Below the pieces are notes generated by a model, which saw nothing but the letters and a program-made list of their open reading frames with translations, did no database searches and was not told the origin of the DNA. The translations under genes and the position numbers were made by a program. DNA of 64,000 nt from the NCBI GenBank assembly GCA_009781475.1, contig WQYB01000003.1:1-64000 (forward strand), in the 5' to 3' direction. The stretch comes from Treponema sp. Its GTDB lineage: Bacteria; Spirochaetota; Spirochaetia; Treponematales; Breznakiellaceae. Shown here one piece after another: positions 44,475-51,923 of the stretch (positions within the stretch are counted from its first letter, which is position 1; each line of letters opens with the position of its first letter).

Positions 44475-44834
44475 TCAATCAGTTTTAGTGTCATTATCTA
44501 CTAGTATTTGCGGAATGTCTCTTTTCGAATAAATAACCCTGTGGATTTCTATTTTTTGTTTATCTATTACATAAAAAATGGAATAATTATTTACGTGTAA
44601 AACCCGATATTCATACTTTAGATTTTCTGTCGAAGTGTAAATACGGCAACGGAAAGGGTTCTCTGATATTTTCTTGATTTCTTTATCAATTTTAAAAATC
44701 AGGTTTTCCGCTGCACGAGGAGCTTCCAGTTTGTGAGCAATATATTTTATAATTTCTTTTAAGTCATCCAGTGCTAAAGGAAGATAATTTGGTTTATACA
44801 CCTGGCTTTTATTTTGATTTATTTTTGATTTCAT
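44475..44834 (-). CDS. RelE/ParE-family toxin
   Basis: 119 residues with the RelE/ParE fold pattern: YLPLALDDLKEIIKYIAHKLEAPRAAENLIFKI for the N-terminal helices, ENPFRCRIY, LKYEYRVLHVNNYSIFYVIDKQKIEIHRVIYSKRDI for the beta sheet ending with the typical HRVI. Predicted ribosome-dependent mRNA cleavage (RelE) or gyrase inhibition (ParE); sequence alone does not decide. It overlaps the antitoxin gene by 26 bp, so the pair is co-translated. Confidence 0.87.
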   Translation of the reverse strand: MKSKINQNKSQVYKPNYLPLALDDLKEIIKYIAHKLEAPRAAENLIFKIDKEIKKISENPFRCRIYTSTENLKYEYRVLHVNNYSIFYVIDKQKIEIHRVIYSKRDIPQILVDNDTKTD

Positions 44835-45093
44835 TATTTAATTCCAGCATTACTTCATTATGCGTATAACGTTTTTTTGTGGATGCCGCTTGATATTCAG
44901 CTTCTTTAAGTTTATTGTATACTTCGAATTGAAAAAGGTTTTGTTCATATGCTTCTAAACTCATTACTACCATATCACCGCGTCCGTTTTTTGTTAAATA
45001 AACAGGTTCTTTCGTTTCATGAACTGCTTTTGAAATTTCCCTGAATTTATTTCTAAGGTCAGAAACGGGGCGAATTTTTGGTATTACAGGCAT
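44809..45093 (-). CDS. Phd/YefM-family antitoxin
   Basis: 94 residues from ATG 45093 (ribosome site GGAGG eight bases before; an in-frame ATG at 45105 would sit on the ribosome site). The N-terminal Phd/YefM DNA-binding fold reads PVSDLRNKFREISKAVHETKEPVYLTKNGRGDMVVMSLEAYE; the C-terminal tail is charged and likely disordered until bound to the toxin. An imperfect 28-bp palindrome at 45114-45141 lies upstream. The toxin gene begins inside its end. Confidence 0.87.
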   Translation of the reverse strand: MPVIPKIRPVSDLRNKFREISKAVHETKEPVYLTKNGRGDMVVMSLEAYEQNLFQFEVYNKLKEAEYQAASTKKRYTHNEVMLELNNEIKNKSK

Positions 45094-45113
45094 AAATACC
45101 TCCAAGAATTATC

Positions 45114-45141
45114 TATCATAATAATAGCACATATAATGATA
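45114..45141. promoter_or_regulatory. Imperfect palindrome upstream of the Phd/RelE pair
   Basis: TATCAT at the left end and ATGATA at the right end bracket a partly symmetric A+T-rich centre, about 20-48 bases upstream of the antitoxin start; a likely autoregulation site, weaker than the HicB operator. Confidence 0.4.
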
Positions 45142-45170
45142 AAAAACAAGACATGATTAAGGTATTTACC

Positions 45171-45192
45171 CTGCCTTCATTTTCTCTTTATC
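45171..45192 (-). repeat. XRE-gene 3'-end repeat, copy C (short)
   Basis: CTGCCTTCATTTTCTCTTTA and the next two bases match the very end of the XRE gene (45736-45759). It lies between the Phd/RelE and HicB modules, and the match stops after ~22 bp. Confidence 0.6.
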
Positions 45193-45252
45193 AATTTAGC
45201 TTTGATGATTGGTAAAACTTGAAGTGTTATTATTATACTTCAAGCTGATGTT

Positions 45253-45609
45253 TTAAATCATAGCAACTTCTTTTAGTTTTTCACCGATTGCTTCATCAAT
45301 TAATGCATTAATGCTTTTGCCAAATAATTTTGCTTGTTTTGCAAGTATGTAATGACGCTCTCTGCTTGTGCGATAAGTGATACTTCCTTTGAAATCCTTT
45401 ACTTTTAACGGTTCTGGAATATTTAAATTTTGTTCAAGACTTGTTGTTATATATGAATGTAAAGCCTCTTTTAAATTTTTTAATACTTCTTCACGAGTTT
45501 GTCCGCATGTCATATTACGTTCAAGTTCAATAATGCTGCCTAAAAAACATTCATCAACATCAGACCATTCAATAATATAGGTATATGGTAAGTTTAAGTA
45601 ATAATCCAA
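45253..45609 (-). CDS. HicB-family antitoxin (orphan)
   Basis: 118 residues. An N-terminal RNase-H-like HicB core (YTYIIEWSDVDECFLGSIIELERNMTCGQTREEVLKNLKEALHSYI) is followed by a C-terminal ribbon-helix-helix (GSITYRTSRERHYILAKQAKLFGKSINALIDEAI). The frame opens with TTG 45609. An ATG at 45625, right after the promoter, would join this frame if the adjoining run of nine A (minus strand) were eight, so either a TTG start, slippage, or an indel is involved. No HicA toxin gene is next to it. The operator and promoter are at 45632-45660. Confidence 0.8.
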   Translation of the reverse strand: MDYYLNLPYTYIIEWSDVDECFLGSIIELERNMTCGQTREEVLKNLKEALHSYITTSLEQNLNIPEPLKVKDFKGSITYRTSRERHYILAKQAKLFGKSINALIDEAIGEKLKEVAMI

Positions 45610-45631
45610 ATTTTTTTTTACTCATATTAAT

Positions 45632-45660
45632 ATGATAGCAAATATGCTATCATAAGTCAA
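45632..45660 (-). promoter_or_regulatory. HicB promoter with embedded operator
   Basis: On the minus strand TTGACT (45655-45660), a 17-bp spacer and TATCAT (45632-45637). The perfect inverted repeat ATGATAGCA-AATA-TGCTATCAT (45632-45653) covers the spacer and -10 box, so binding of the antitoxin would shut the promoter. Transcription would begin close to the ATG at 45625. Confidence 0.7.
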
Positions 45661-45731
45661 GGTTTATATACTGTATAGAAGTATTAACTACGAATTGTAA
45701 CAAAAGAAGGAAAAAGTGGAATAAAATCCCC

Positions 45732-46094
45732 CTACCCAGCCTTCATTTTCTCTTTATCTTCATGTTTTTTGATGGATTCTATGATTGAAACAGCCATTTT
45801 CCGGTTTTTTTCGCTTAATTTTGCAGCAATACTTGCAATCTGAAGAGCTTCTAAAGGGTATTCTTGGGGATATACTTTACTTTTTTGTTTATTTTCTAAG
45901 CCAGTTACTAGGTATTCAACAGATACTCCTAATGCTCGGGCAATATTAACCGCATTTTCGACAGATGGGGTATAACTATCTTCTCTTAAATAACTGTCTA
46001 TTGTTTGTTTTTTTACTCCTGATAATTTTGCTAAATCTTTTACACGCATATCTACATAAGACAGTTCTGCCTTCAGATTTTCCTTAAATCCCAT
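45732..46094 (-). CDS. XRE-family helix-turn-helix regulator
   Basis: 120 residues. Cro/C1-type HTH at about 15-68 (VDMRVKDLAKLSGVKKQTIDSYLREDSYTPSVENAVNIARALGVSVEYL), then a helical C-terminal tail (ASIAAKLSEKNRKMAVSIIESIKKHEDKEKMKAG). The last ~76 bp (45736-45811) of this gene are the complete parent of copies A, B and C elsewhere in the island. A symmetric ATTATTAT-G-ATAATAAT site (46101-46117) lies just upstream. It may control the neighbouring modules or be an antitoxin whose toxin is lost. Confidence 0.85.
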   Translation of the reverse strand: MGFKENLKAELSYVDMRVKDLAKLSGVKKQTIDSYLREDSYTPSVENAVNIARALGVSVEYLVTGLENKQKSKVYPQEYPLEALQIASIAAKLSEKNRKMAVSIIESIKKHEDKEKMKAG

Positions 46095-46100
46095 ATCTTA

Positions 46101-46117
46101 ATTATTATGATAATAAT
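46101..46117. promoter_or_regulatory. Putative XRE operator
   Basis: Perfect 8+1+8 palindrome of A/T only, seven bases upstream of the XRE start. Because it is pure A+T, chance symmetry is possible. Confidence 0.35.
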
Positions 46118-46219
46118 CATATTTTGTGCTTGACAATATTGGTATTCTGATAAATAGTAGTATATTACTATAATAAATGCGTTTTGTAGAAAATTACTAA
46201 TTATAGTCCTGGAGGATAT

Positions 46220-46933
46220 ATGTTTAGGAATAAGCTGTTTGGATTTGTAAACCTGTTGATTGGGATTATACTGGTTTTTGGACTGGTAGGATGTGATGAC
46301 GGTGGTGGTAGCTTTAATCCGGGTGGAGGGTCTAACCCTGCAGCAACAGTGATTCCTAGTGTTGCTATAAACGTAACAAGTCCTTTAAAAGGAGAGGTTC
46401 CTAATTTAACAGCAACAGGTACTGGTAACTTTACCATTGGTGCTGTTTCATGGAATCCGGGTCATAATCCATTCCAAAGTAGTACAGTTTATACAGCTTC
46501 AGTAACCCTTATAGCAGCAGCTAACCATACATTTACAGGGATTAGCTCGGCAACAATTAATGGAAATACGGCAGTAAGAATCAATAACACAGGAAATGCT
46601 GTTACTCTTTCTTTTACATTTGCTCCAACTTTAGCAAAAGATATTACAGGAATATCAATTTTATCACAGCCGACTAATTTAACATCATATACGCATGGAG
46701 ATTCACTTAACTTATCAGGACTATTTGTAACAATTAACTACAGTGACAGTACATCAGAAAATGTGGCTTTTGCGAATTTTGGTTCATTAGTATCAGCAAG
46801 TCCTTCTAATGGTTCACAATTAGTTCGTTCAACTCATAATAGCCAGCCGGTTGTAGTTTCGGTTGGTTCATTTACAGCGAATACGAATAATTTAAGTATA
46901 AGTCGTAAAAACATTAACAATCAGTGGTTTTAA
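46220..46933 (+). pseudogene. Ig-like/YDG/beta-propeller lipoprotein, fragment 1 (5' end)
   Basis: It begins with GGAGG (46211-46215), ATG and a lipoprotein signal (IILVFGLVGCDDGGG, Cys25). A low-complexity linker is followed by an Ig-like domain ending TNNLSIS. The frame ends at INNQWF*, but in the +1 frame from the run of five A (about 46905-46909) the text continues as KTLTISGFNITKPFNN, the start of a YDG domain, without a stop to 48182. One A too many (five instead of four) explains the break. The whole gene would span 46220-48573. It is either decayed or contains an assembly indel. Confidence 0.8.
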
Positions 46934-48185
46934 TATTACAAAACCATTTAATAATTCAAACGCTGTTGCAGGTTTTGGTTTTCTTGTATTTAACGGATTT
47001 GCAAACGGTGAAACTGCTAATGTAAGCTCAATTGGTGTAACGGCTACATACGCCGGAATATTAGTTGGAACGAATAATATAACATTTGGCGGTGGTGGGT
47101 TTACCATGACAGGTGGTAATGCAAACCCAGTTAACTACAATATAACTCAACCAACCGAGATAACAGGTTCAATTACACTTTTAACACCATCAGCGCCGAA
47201 CGCACCTACAGTAACAACAGGAAATATTACAACTAATTCTGTTACATTGAATACTCCTAGCGGAACTCTTTCCTATCTTGCTTTAGAATACGCTCGAAGC
47301 GCACCTAATGGAACAACAGTTGATAATTCTACATGGCAGCCAGGTTTGACATTTACAGGTTTAAATGCAGGTACTAATTATAGATTTTTTGCAAGGTATA
47401 TAGCTGATGCACAAAGAAATAATATGTCGATTACAAGTGATTGGTTACATGAAGTAATTGGACATCCAACAGTAATCTGGGCAAGAACCAATGCTACAGG
47501 AAATGCTGGTATTATTTCTGTAGCTGTTGATAATAATGGAGATGTGTATATTGTAGGGTGGCAAAGAACAGGAATTTATAACTACGGAGACGGAATAACT
47601 TTGACAGGGACTTCATCGTCAAATCCGGTGCTTGTTAAATATAATTCGTCTGGAATAACTCAATGGGCAAAAACTGGTTCAGGAACAGGAATTGTAGAAT
47701 TTAATTCTGTAACTGTTGATAATAATGGAGATGTGTATATTGCAGGGTGGCAAGGTGGGGGAATAATAGCAGGAGTTTATAACTACGGAGATGGAATAAC
47801 TGCGGAAGTACCAGCAGGAAAAAGAAGTGCAATATTAATTAAATATAATTCGTCTGGAATAACTCAATGGGCAAAACTGGTTCAGGAACAAACAGGAATT
47901 GAAGGTTCAGAATTTAATTCTGTAGCTGTTGATAATAATGGAAATGTGTATGCTGTAGGGGTTCAAATACATGATGGTTTATTAGTTAAATTTAATTCTT
48001 TTGGAACAGTTCAGTGGGTAAAAACTGTTTCAGGAGAATATTATAATGAATCTATATTTTATTCTGTAGCTGTTGATAATAATGGAAATGTGTATGCTGT
48101 AGGTCGTTATAGAACAGGAATTGTTAACTTTGGAGACGGAGTAATTTCAACAGGAGATGTTTCAAGACTATCTGCAAATTATTAA
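46934..48185 (+). pseudogene. Ig-like/YDG/beta-propeller lipoprotein, fragment 2 (middle)
   Basis: Continuous open frame carrying the rest of the YDG domain (VSSIGVTATYAGILVGTNNITF), a fibronectin-type module (TTNSVTLNTPSGTLSYLALEYA) and then SBBP-type beta-propeller repeats. The ~50-residue unit is SVAVDNNGDVYIVGWQRTG...YNYGDGI...LVKYNSSGITQWAK, repeated about four times. The first ATG in this frame is 47106, without a ribosome site, so it should not be expressed alone. It stops at SANY* where a second frame change is needed to continue the repeat pattern. Cell-surface carbohydrate or adhesion roles are guesses. Confidence 0.75.
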
Positions 48186-48573
48186 ATACTCTTCGCTTGG
48201 AATAGCTCAATGGGTAAAAAATATCCCAGCACTTACCTGGTCTATATCTATTGATAATAATGGAAATGTATATGCTGCTGGGTATACAGGATCAGGAGTT
48301 GTTAATTTCGGAGATGGAGTAATTGGTATAGGAACATATATATTTGAAAATCCAATATTTATTAAATATAATTCGTCTGGAACAACTCAGTGGGCAAGAA
48401 GTACTACATCAGGGAACATTGGTGCAGGTTTCAATTCTGTAGCTATTGATACTAATGGAAATGTGTATGCAGTGGGAGGAGGGGGAGGGGATGTACTAAG
48501 AGGAACTTTTAGTTTTGGAAATGGAGTAACTGTGACCAGTAGCGGTTTATTGCTTGTTAAGTATGGGGAGTAA
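48157..48573 (+). pseudogene. Ig-like/YDG/beta-propeller lipoprotein, fragment 3 (3' end)
   Basis: The last two to three propeller repeats (IIKYSSLGIAQWVK, SISIDNNGNVYAAGYTGSGVVNFGDGV, SVAIDTNGNVYAVGGGGG), in the +1 frame relative to fragment 2; the break lies near 48168-48185. The apparent start at 48157 lies inside the previous fragment and has no ribosome site. It ends LLLVKYGE*, matching the LVKYNSSG unit end, so the gene's true C terminus is here. Confidence 0.75.
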
Positions 48574-48640
48574 GAATTTATAGTAGTTTTTGCCGCAGGC
48601 GCGTATTTAACAGGTTCCAATTTCTTGTAGTGCCGTAACG

Positions 48641-48652
48641 GTGACTGACACC
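48641..48652 (+). repeat. Short direct repeat left of the DUF4143 cassette
   Basis: GTGACTGACACC; one mismatch to GTGACCGACACC at 50021-50032. The two flank the minus-strand ATPase gene at its 3' and 5' sides. Confidence 0.4.
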
Positions 48653-48661
48653 ATTGAAAGT

Positions 48662-49987
48662 TTACAGAAAAGATGCAGCGTAAAGAGGTATCGTTTTTTT
48701 ATTGTTTTCATATCCGAAATTTTTATCCGCTATTTTAATGGCATAGGAAGGTTTATATAGTTGAATATAACGATTTAAACTTTTTGCCTGAGTATTGTCT
48801 GAAGATTTAACTTCTATGGGAATAATTCCGTTTTCGTTTTGTATTATAAAATCAACTTCAGCAATTGCACCGGATATCCAACAATATTTTTCGTAGCCGT
48901 TTGCTCTTAATTGCTGCCCAACATAGTTTTCTATCATACCGCCTTTAAAATCGTTTAAAGACGGTGCGTTATAAATTATATCCTCGGGATTTAAAGTTTT
49001 TTGAGCACACAACAAACCAATGTCTGACATATAAACTTTGAAGGCATCAGGATTTTTATAATTATTTAATGGCAGCATTATTTTTTCTGTTAAGTAACAT
49101 CTGTCAATTAAGCCTGCAAATTCCAGCCATTCCAATGCTCCCTCAAATTCGCTTGAGCGTCCGCCTGATTTAATTAATTTGTATTGAAATCGTGTATTTG
49201 CTTTAAATAACTGCACTGTAAGGTTGTTATAAATACTGCGTGTTTTTCTTGTTTCTATCGGTGTATTGTACTTGCTCATATCGTCAAGGTAATCAGCAAT
49301 TATATTGTTTTGGGTTAATCTTATCAATTTAAAATCTTTTGTATCCGTATACTTTGATACAACTTCCGGCATACCTCCTACTACAAGGTATTGTCTGTAA
49401 TATTCATTTGCAAGTTTATGATGTACTGCATCCAAAGGTTTATTTTCTGAAAAACAAATTTTAATTTTTTCTACAAGTTCTCTTTCCTCGAAAGCAAGTA
49501 AAAATTCCCGGAAATTCATTGGAAACATATTAAGCCTGTCAACTTTGCCTACGGGGAATGAATATTTTTCCCGATTAACAGAGATGCCAAGCAAACTGCC
49601 GGATGCAACTACATGATATTCAGGAGCAAATTCGCAAAAATATTTTAAGCTTGATAAAGCTCTTTGGCAAAGTTGAACTTCATCAAAAATTATTAATGTT
49701 TTTTCTTTTACTATTTTTTCTCCAGTTAAAATGCCAAGTTTTGGAATAAGTATATCAGGCATAATATCTTCATCAAATAATTTATTTGCAATTGTACTTG
49801 TATCAAAATTTATATGTGCAATATTTTCATAAAATCGCCTGCCAAAATCAAATAATGTATATGTCTTTCCTGTTTGACGCGCTCCCTGTAAAAGCAGAGG
49901 TTTTCTGTATTTATTATTTTTCCATTCAATTAATTGATTGGTTATTGTTCTTTCCACATTAAAAGTCCTTTGATTTAATAAGGACAT
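48662..49987 (-). CDS. AAA ATPase with DUF4143 C-terminal domain
   Basis: 441 residues. The N-terminal AAA_14 ATPase has Walker A GARQTGKTYT and Walker B LIIFDEVQ, with a sensor-like VASGSLLG. A helical middle follows (YLVVGGMPEVVSKYTDTKDF). The C-terminal DUF4143 domain carries a PD-(D/E)XK-like core (AEVDFIIQNENGIIPIEVKSSDNTQAKSL). The family is widespread, multi-copy and patchy; its function is unproven. It sits alone between short direct repeats (GTGACyGACACC), between a broken lipoprotein gene and an unrelated operon, which suggests it arrived as a small cassette. Confidence 0.88.
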   Translation of the reverse strand: MSLLNQRTFNVERTITNQLIEWKNNKYRKPLLLQGARQTGKTYTLFDFGRRFYENIAHINFDTSTIANKLFDEDIMPDILIPKLGILTGEKIVKEKTLIIFDEVQLCQRALSSLKYFCEFAPEYHVVASGSLLGISVNREKYSFPVGKVDRLNMFPMNFREFLLAFEERELVEKIKICFSENKPLDAVHHKLANEYYRQYLVVGGMPEVVSKYTDTKDFKLIRLTQNNIIADYLDDMSKYNTPIETRKTRSIYNNLTVQLFKANTRFQYKLIKSGGRSSEFEGALEWLEFAGLIDRCYLTEKIMLPLNNYKNPDAFKVYMSDIGLLCAQKTLNPEDIIYNAPSLNDFKGGMIENYVGQQLRANGYEKYCWISGAIAEVDFIIQNENGIIPIEVKSSDNTQAKSLNRYIQLYKPSYAIKIADKNFGYENNKKTIPLYAASFL

Positions 49988-50020
49988 TATGGCATAAAAT
50001 CACATTAAAGTCAAGGAGTT

Positions 50021-50032
50021 GTGACCGACACC
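50021..50032 (+). repeat. Short direct repeat right of the DUF4143 cassette
   Basis: GTGACCGACACC, partner of 48641-48652. Confidence 0.4.
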
Positions 50033-50033
50033 C

Positions 50034-50438
50034 TCATTCACCCATTACACGCACATGAACCTTCCGCGTTCGAGGTCCGTCGTATTCTGTAAACCAGATT
50101 CCCTGCCATGTACCCAATAATAATTTGCCGCCTGTTACAATCAATGTAAGTGAAGGACCTACAAGGCTTGTTTTGGTGTGCGCTGCGGAATTACCTTCGC
50201 CATGACGGAATTCACGGCGGTCAGGTGAAATTAAATCCAGGGCAAAACTTACATCACGCGGAACATCCGGGTCGGCGTTTTCATTTATTGTTACCGCAGC
50301 GGTTGTGTGAGGAATGAAAACAACGCATATTCCTTCACGCACACTGCTGTTGCTGACCGCTTTTTGTACCTGGTTTGTAATATTAATCCAGTCGTTTTGA
50401 CTGTTTGTTCGGATATTAAATTCTGAAAGCGCTGTCAT
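50034..50438 (-). CDS. YjbQ-family protein (UPF0047)
   Basis: 134 residues, the usual length. Hallmarks: VVFIPHTTAAVTINENADPDV near residue 40, HGEGNSAAHTKTSLVGPSL and LGTWQGIWFTEYDGPRTRKVHVRV at the end. The family forms a trimer with a His/Glu/Asp pocket; the E. coli and Thermotoga members show weak thiamine-phosphate synthase activity, but the natural role is unsettled. It is the last gene of the minus-strand run TPR, M20 peptidase, YfcC carrier, YjbQ, nine bases after the carrier's stop. Confidence 0.9.
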   Translation of the reverse strand: MTALSEFNIRTNSQNDWINITNQVQKAVSNSSVREGICVVFIPHTTAAVTINENADPDVPRDVSFALDLISPDRREFRHGEGNSAAHTKTSLVGPSLTLIVTGGKLLLGTWQGIWFTEYDGPRTRKVHVRVMGE

Positions 50439-50447
50439 AATTATTCC

Positions 50448-51923
50448 TTAAAACGGACCATAATCAATATTAACTGCAATTGCAAGAAATATTGAAGTAA
50501 TAGCCAGAATAGCCAGTTGTAATTTCCATGTCCAGCGTATCCATTTTGCATAATTTACTACTGTAAAAGAAAGTGCGATAAGAAGCAGCGCATTGGTAGG
50601 ATATATAACATTGGAAAAACCATCACCGAAGTTAAAAGCAAGAACGGCTGTCTGCCGTGTAATACCTACAAGATCTGCAAGCGGAGTAAGAATAGGCATC
50701 AATAAAAATGCTTTAGCGCTTGCTGAACCTATAAAAAATTCCATTACAAGCGTAGCAGCGTATACCATAAAAGCTGCGATAACAGAAGATGAATGGCTGA
50801 TAACTTCCGCCGATCTATAAAGAATTGTATCCATGATCATTCCGGTTGTGATTATATGTTTGACACTATACGCCATAAGAACAAGCAGAATGCCGGGCAG
50901 GAAATTTACAACTCCTTTACCGAAAGATTTGCCTATTTTTGCAATATTAAATCCCGAAAAAACTCCTCCTCCTATTCCTCCGATTAAAAACATTATGATT
51001 AACATGAGGAAAGCAAGGTCTGTTATCTGCGGTATGCGGGAAGAAATAACCGCAAAAATCATTGCTAAAGCGATACAGAAAGCAAAAAAGAAAAGAGCCC
51101 GCCATTGACCTTTACTGATAGTATACTCACTTTCAATATGAGCGCTGCCTGTTTTTAATCTTTGCCTTAATACTTCATCTTCCTTGTAGCAAATTGAACT
51201 TTGCGGATTACGTTCTACCTTTTTTGCGTGTCGTATAACAAACAGACAAACAACAATAAATATGACAAAAAAGAATACAAGTCTTAAAAGAGCGCCGGAA
51301 AAAAGCGGCAATCCCGCGATTCTTTGAGCTACTGCAATTGTAAAAGGATTTGTAACAGCAGCTGCAAACCCGAATGCCATCGGCAGCAGACTCATTCCAA
51401 GTCCTGTAAGGGAATCCCATCCCAATGATATTGCTATTGGAACAATAAATATAATTAATGGAACCATTTCTTCAAACATTCCGACAAAACCTGCCGCTGC
51501 CATAAAGAAAAAGATCATTACAACAATCAACAAGTATTTTCTTTTTGCAAACCGGGATACAAGGAAATGTACCAGCGCTTTCATTACTCCTGCATTATCT
51601 AAAATGGTTATTGAACCGCCAACAACCATAAAAAATATTATTAATACAATAGGAGTAAGATTATCAGGTCCGAATAAAACTTCTATGGGAGCTGTAAACC
51701 ACCGCCAAAACGGATAATCAGGGCGTTCAATTTCCTGATAACTGCCATTTACTACAAGTGTGCGCCCTTCGCTTTCTACACGGTCATAAGCGCCTGCCGG
51801 TAAAACTTTTGTAAGAATGCCAGATACGATCATAAGCGAAAGAATAATAATTACGGCAAGATAAAATGATTTAGCTTCGATTTTTACATTGGATTCTTCT
51901 GAAAAAGTTTGTTCGCTTTTCAT
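50448..51923 (-). CDS. YfcC-family membrane carrier (DcuC/ion-transporter superfamily)
   Basis: 491 residues with about twelve membrane helices. Motifs typical of YfcC/arginine-ornithine-type carriers are present: VSGILTKVLPAGAYDR near the N terminus, VLFGPDNLTPIVLIIFFMVVGGSITIL, FGFAAAVTNPFTIAVAQRIAGLPL, and FFIGSASAKAFLLMPILTPLADLVGITRQTAVLAFNFGDGFSNVIYPT. It overlaps the M20 peptidase gene by four bases (ATGA), so the two are co-translated. Joint function: uptake of a peptide or N-acylated amino acid that the peptidase then cleaves (inference). The substrate class is not resolved by sequence. Confidence 0.85.
   Translation of the reverse strand: MKSEQTFSEESNVKIEAKSFYLAVIIILSLMIVSGILTKVLPAGAYDRVESEGRTLVVNGSYQEIERPDYPFWRWFTAPIEVLFGPDNLTPIVLIIFFMVVGGSITILDNAGVMKALVHFLVSRFAKRKYLLIVVMIFFFMAAAGFVGMFEEMVPLIIFIVPIAISLGWDSLTGLGMSLLPMAFGFAAAVTNPFTIAVAQRIAGLPLFSGALLRLVFFFVIFIVVCLFVIRHAKKVERNPQSSICYKEDEVLRQRLKTGSAHIESEYTISKGQWRALFFFAFCIALAMIFAVISSRIPQITDLAFLMLIIMFLIGGIGGGVFSGFNIAKIGKSFGKGVVNFLPGILLVLMAYSVKHIITTGMIMDTILYRSAEVISHSSSVIAAFMVYAATLVMEFFIGSASAKAFLLMPILTPLADLVGITRQTAVLAFNFGDGFSNVIYPTNALLLIALSFTVVNYAKWIRWTWKLQLAILAITSIFLAIAVNIDYGPF

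Noticed and set aside
43104..46117. Integron-like cassette array
   Set aside because: The repeated seams are fragments of a coding gene, not palindromic attC sites, and no integrase is present in the window.
47106..48185. A separate beta-propeller gene starting at ATG 47106
   Set aside because: There is no ribosome site or signal peptide, and the same frame extends upstream through a YDG domain to the break at about 46905, so it is the middle of one broken gene.
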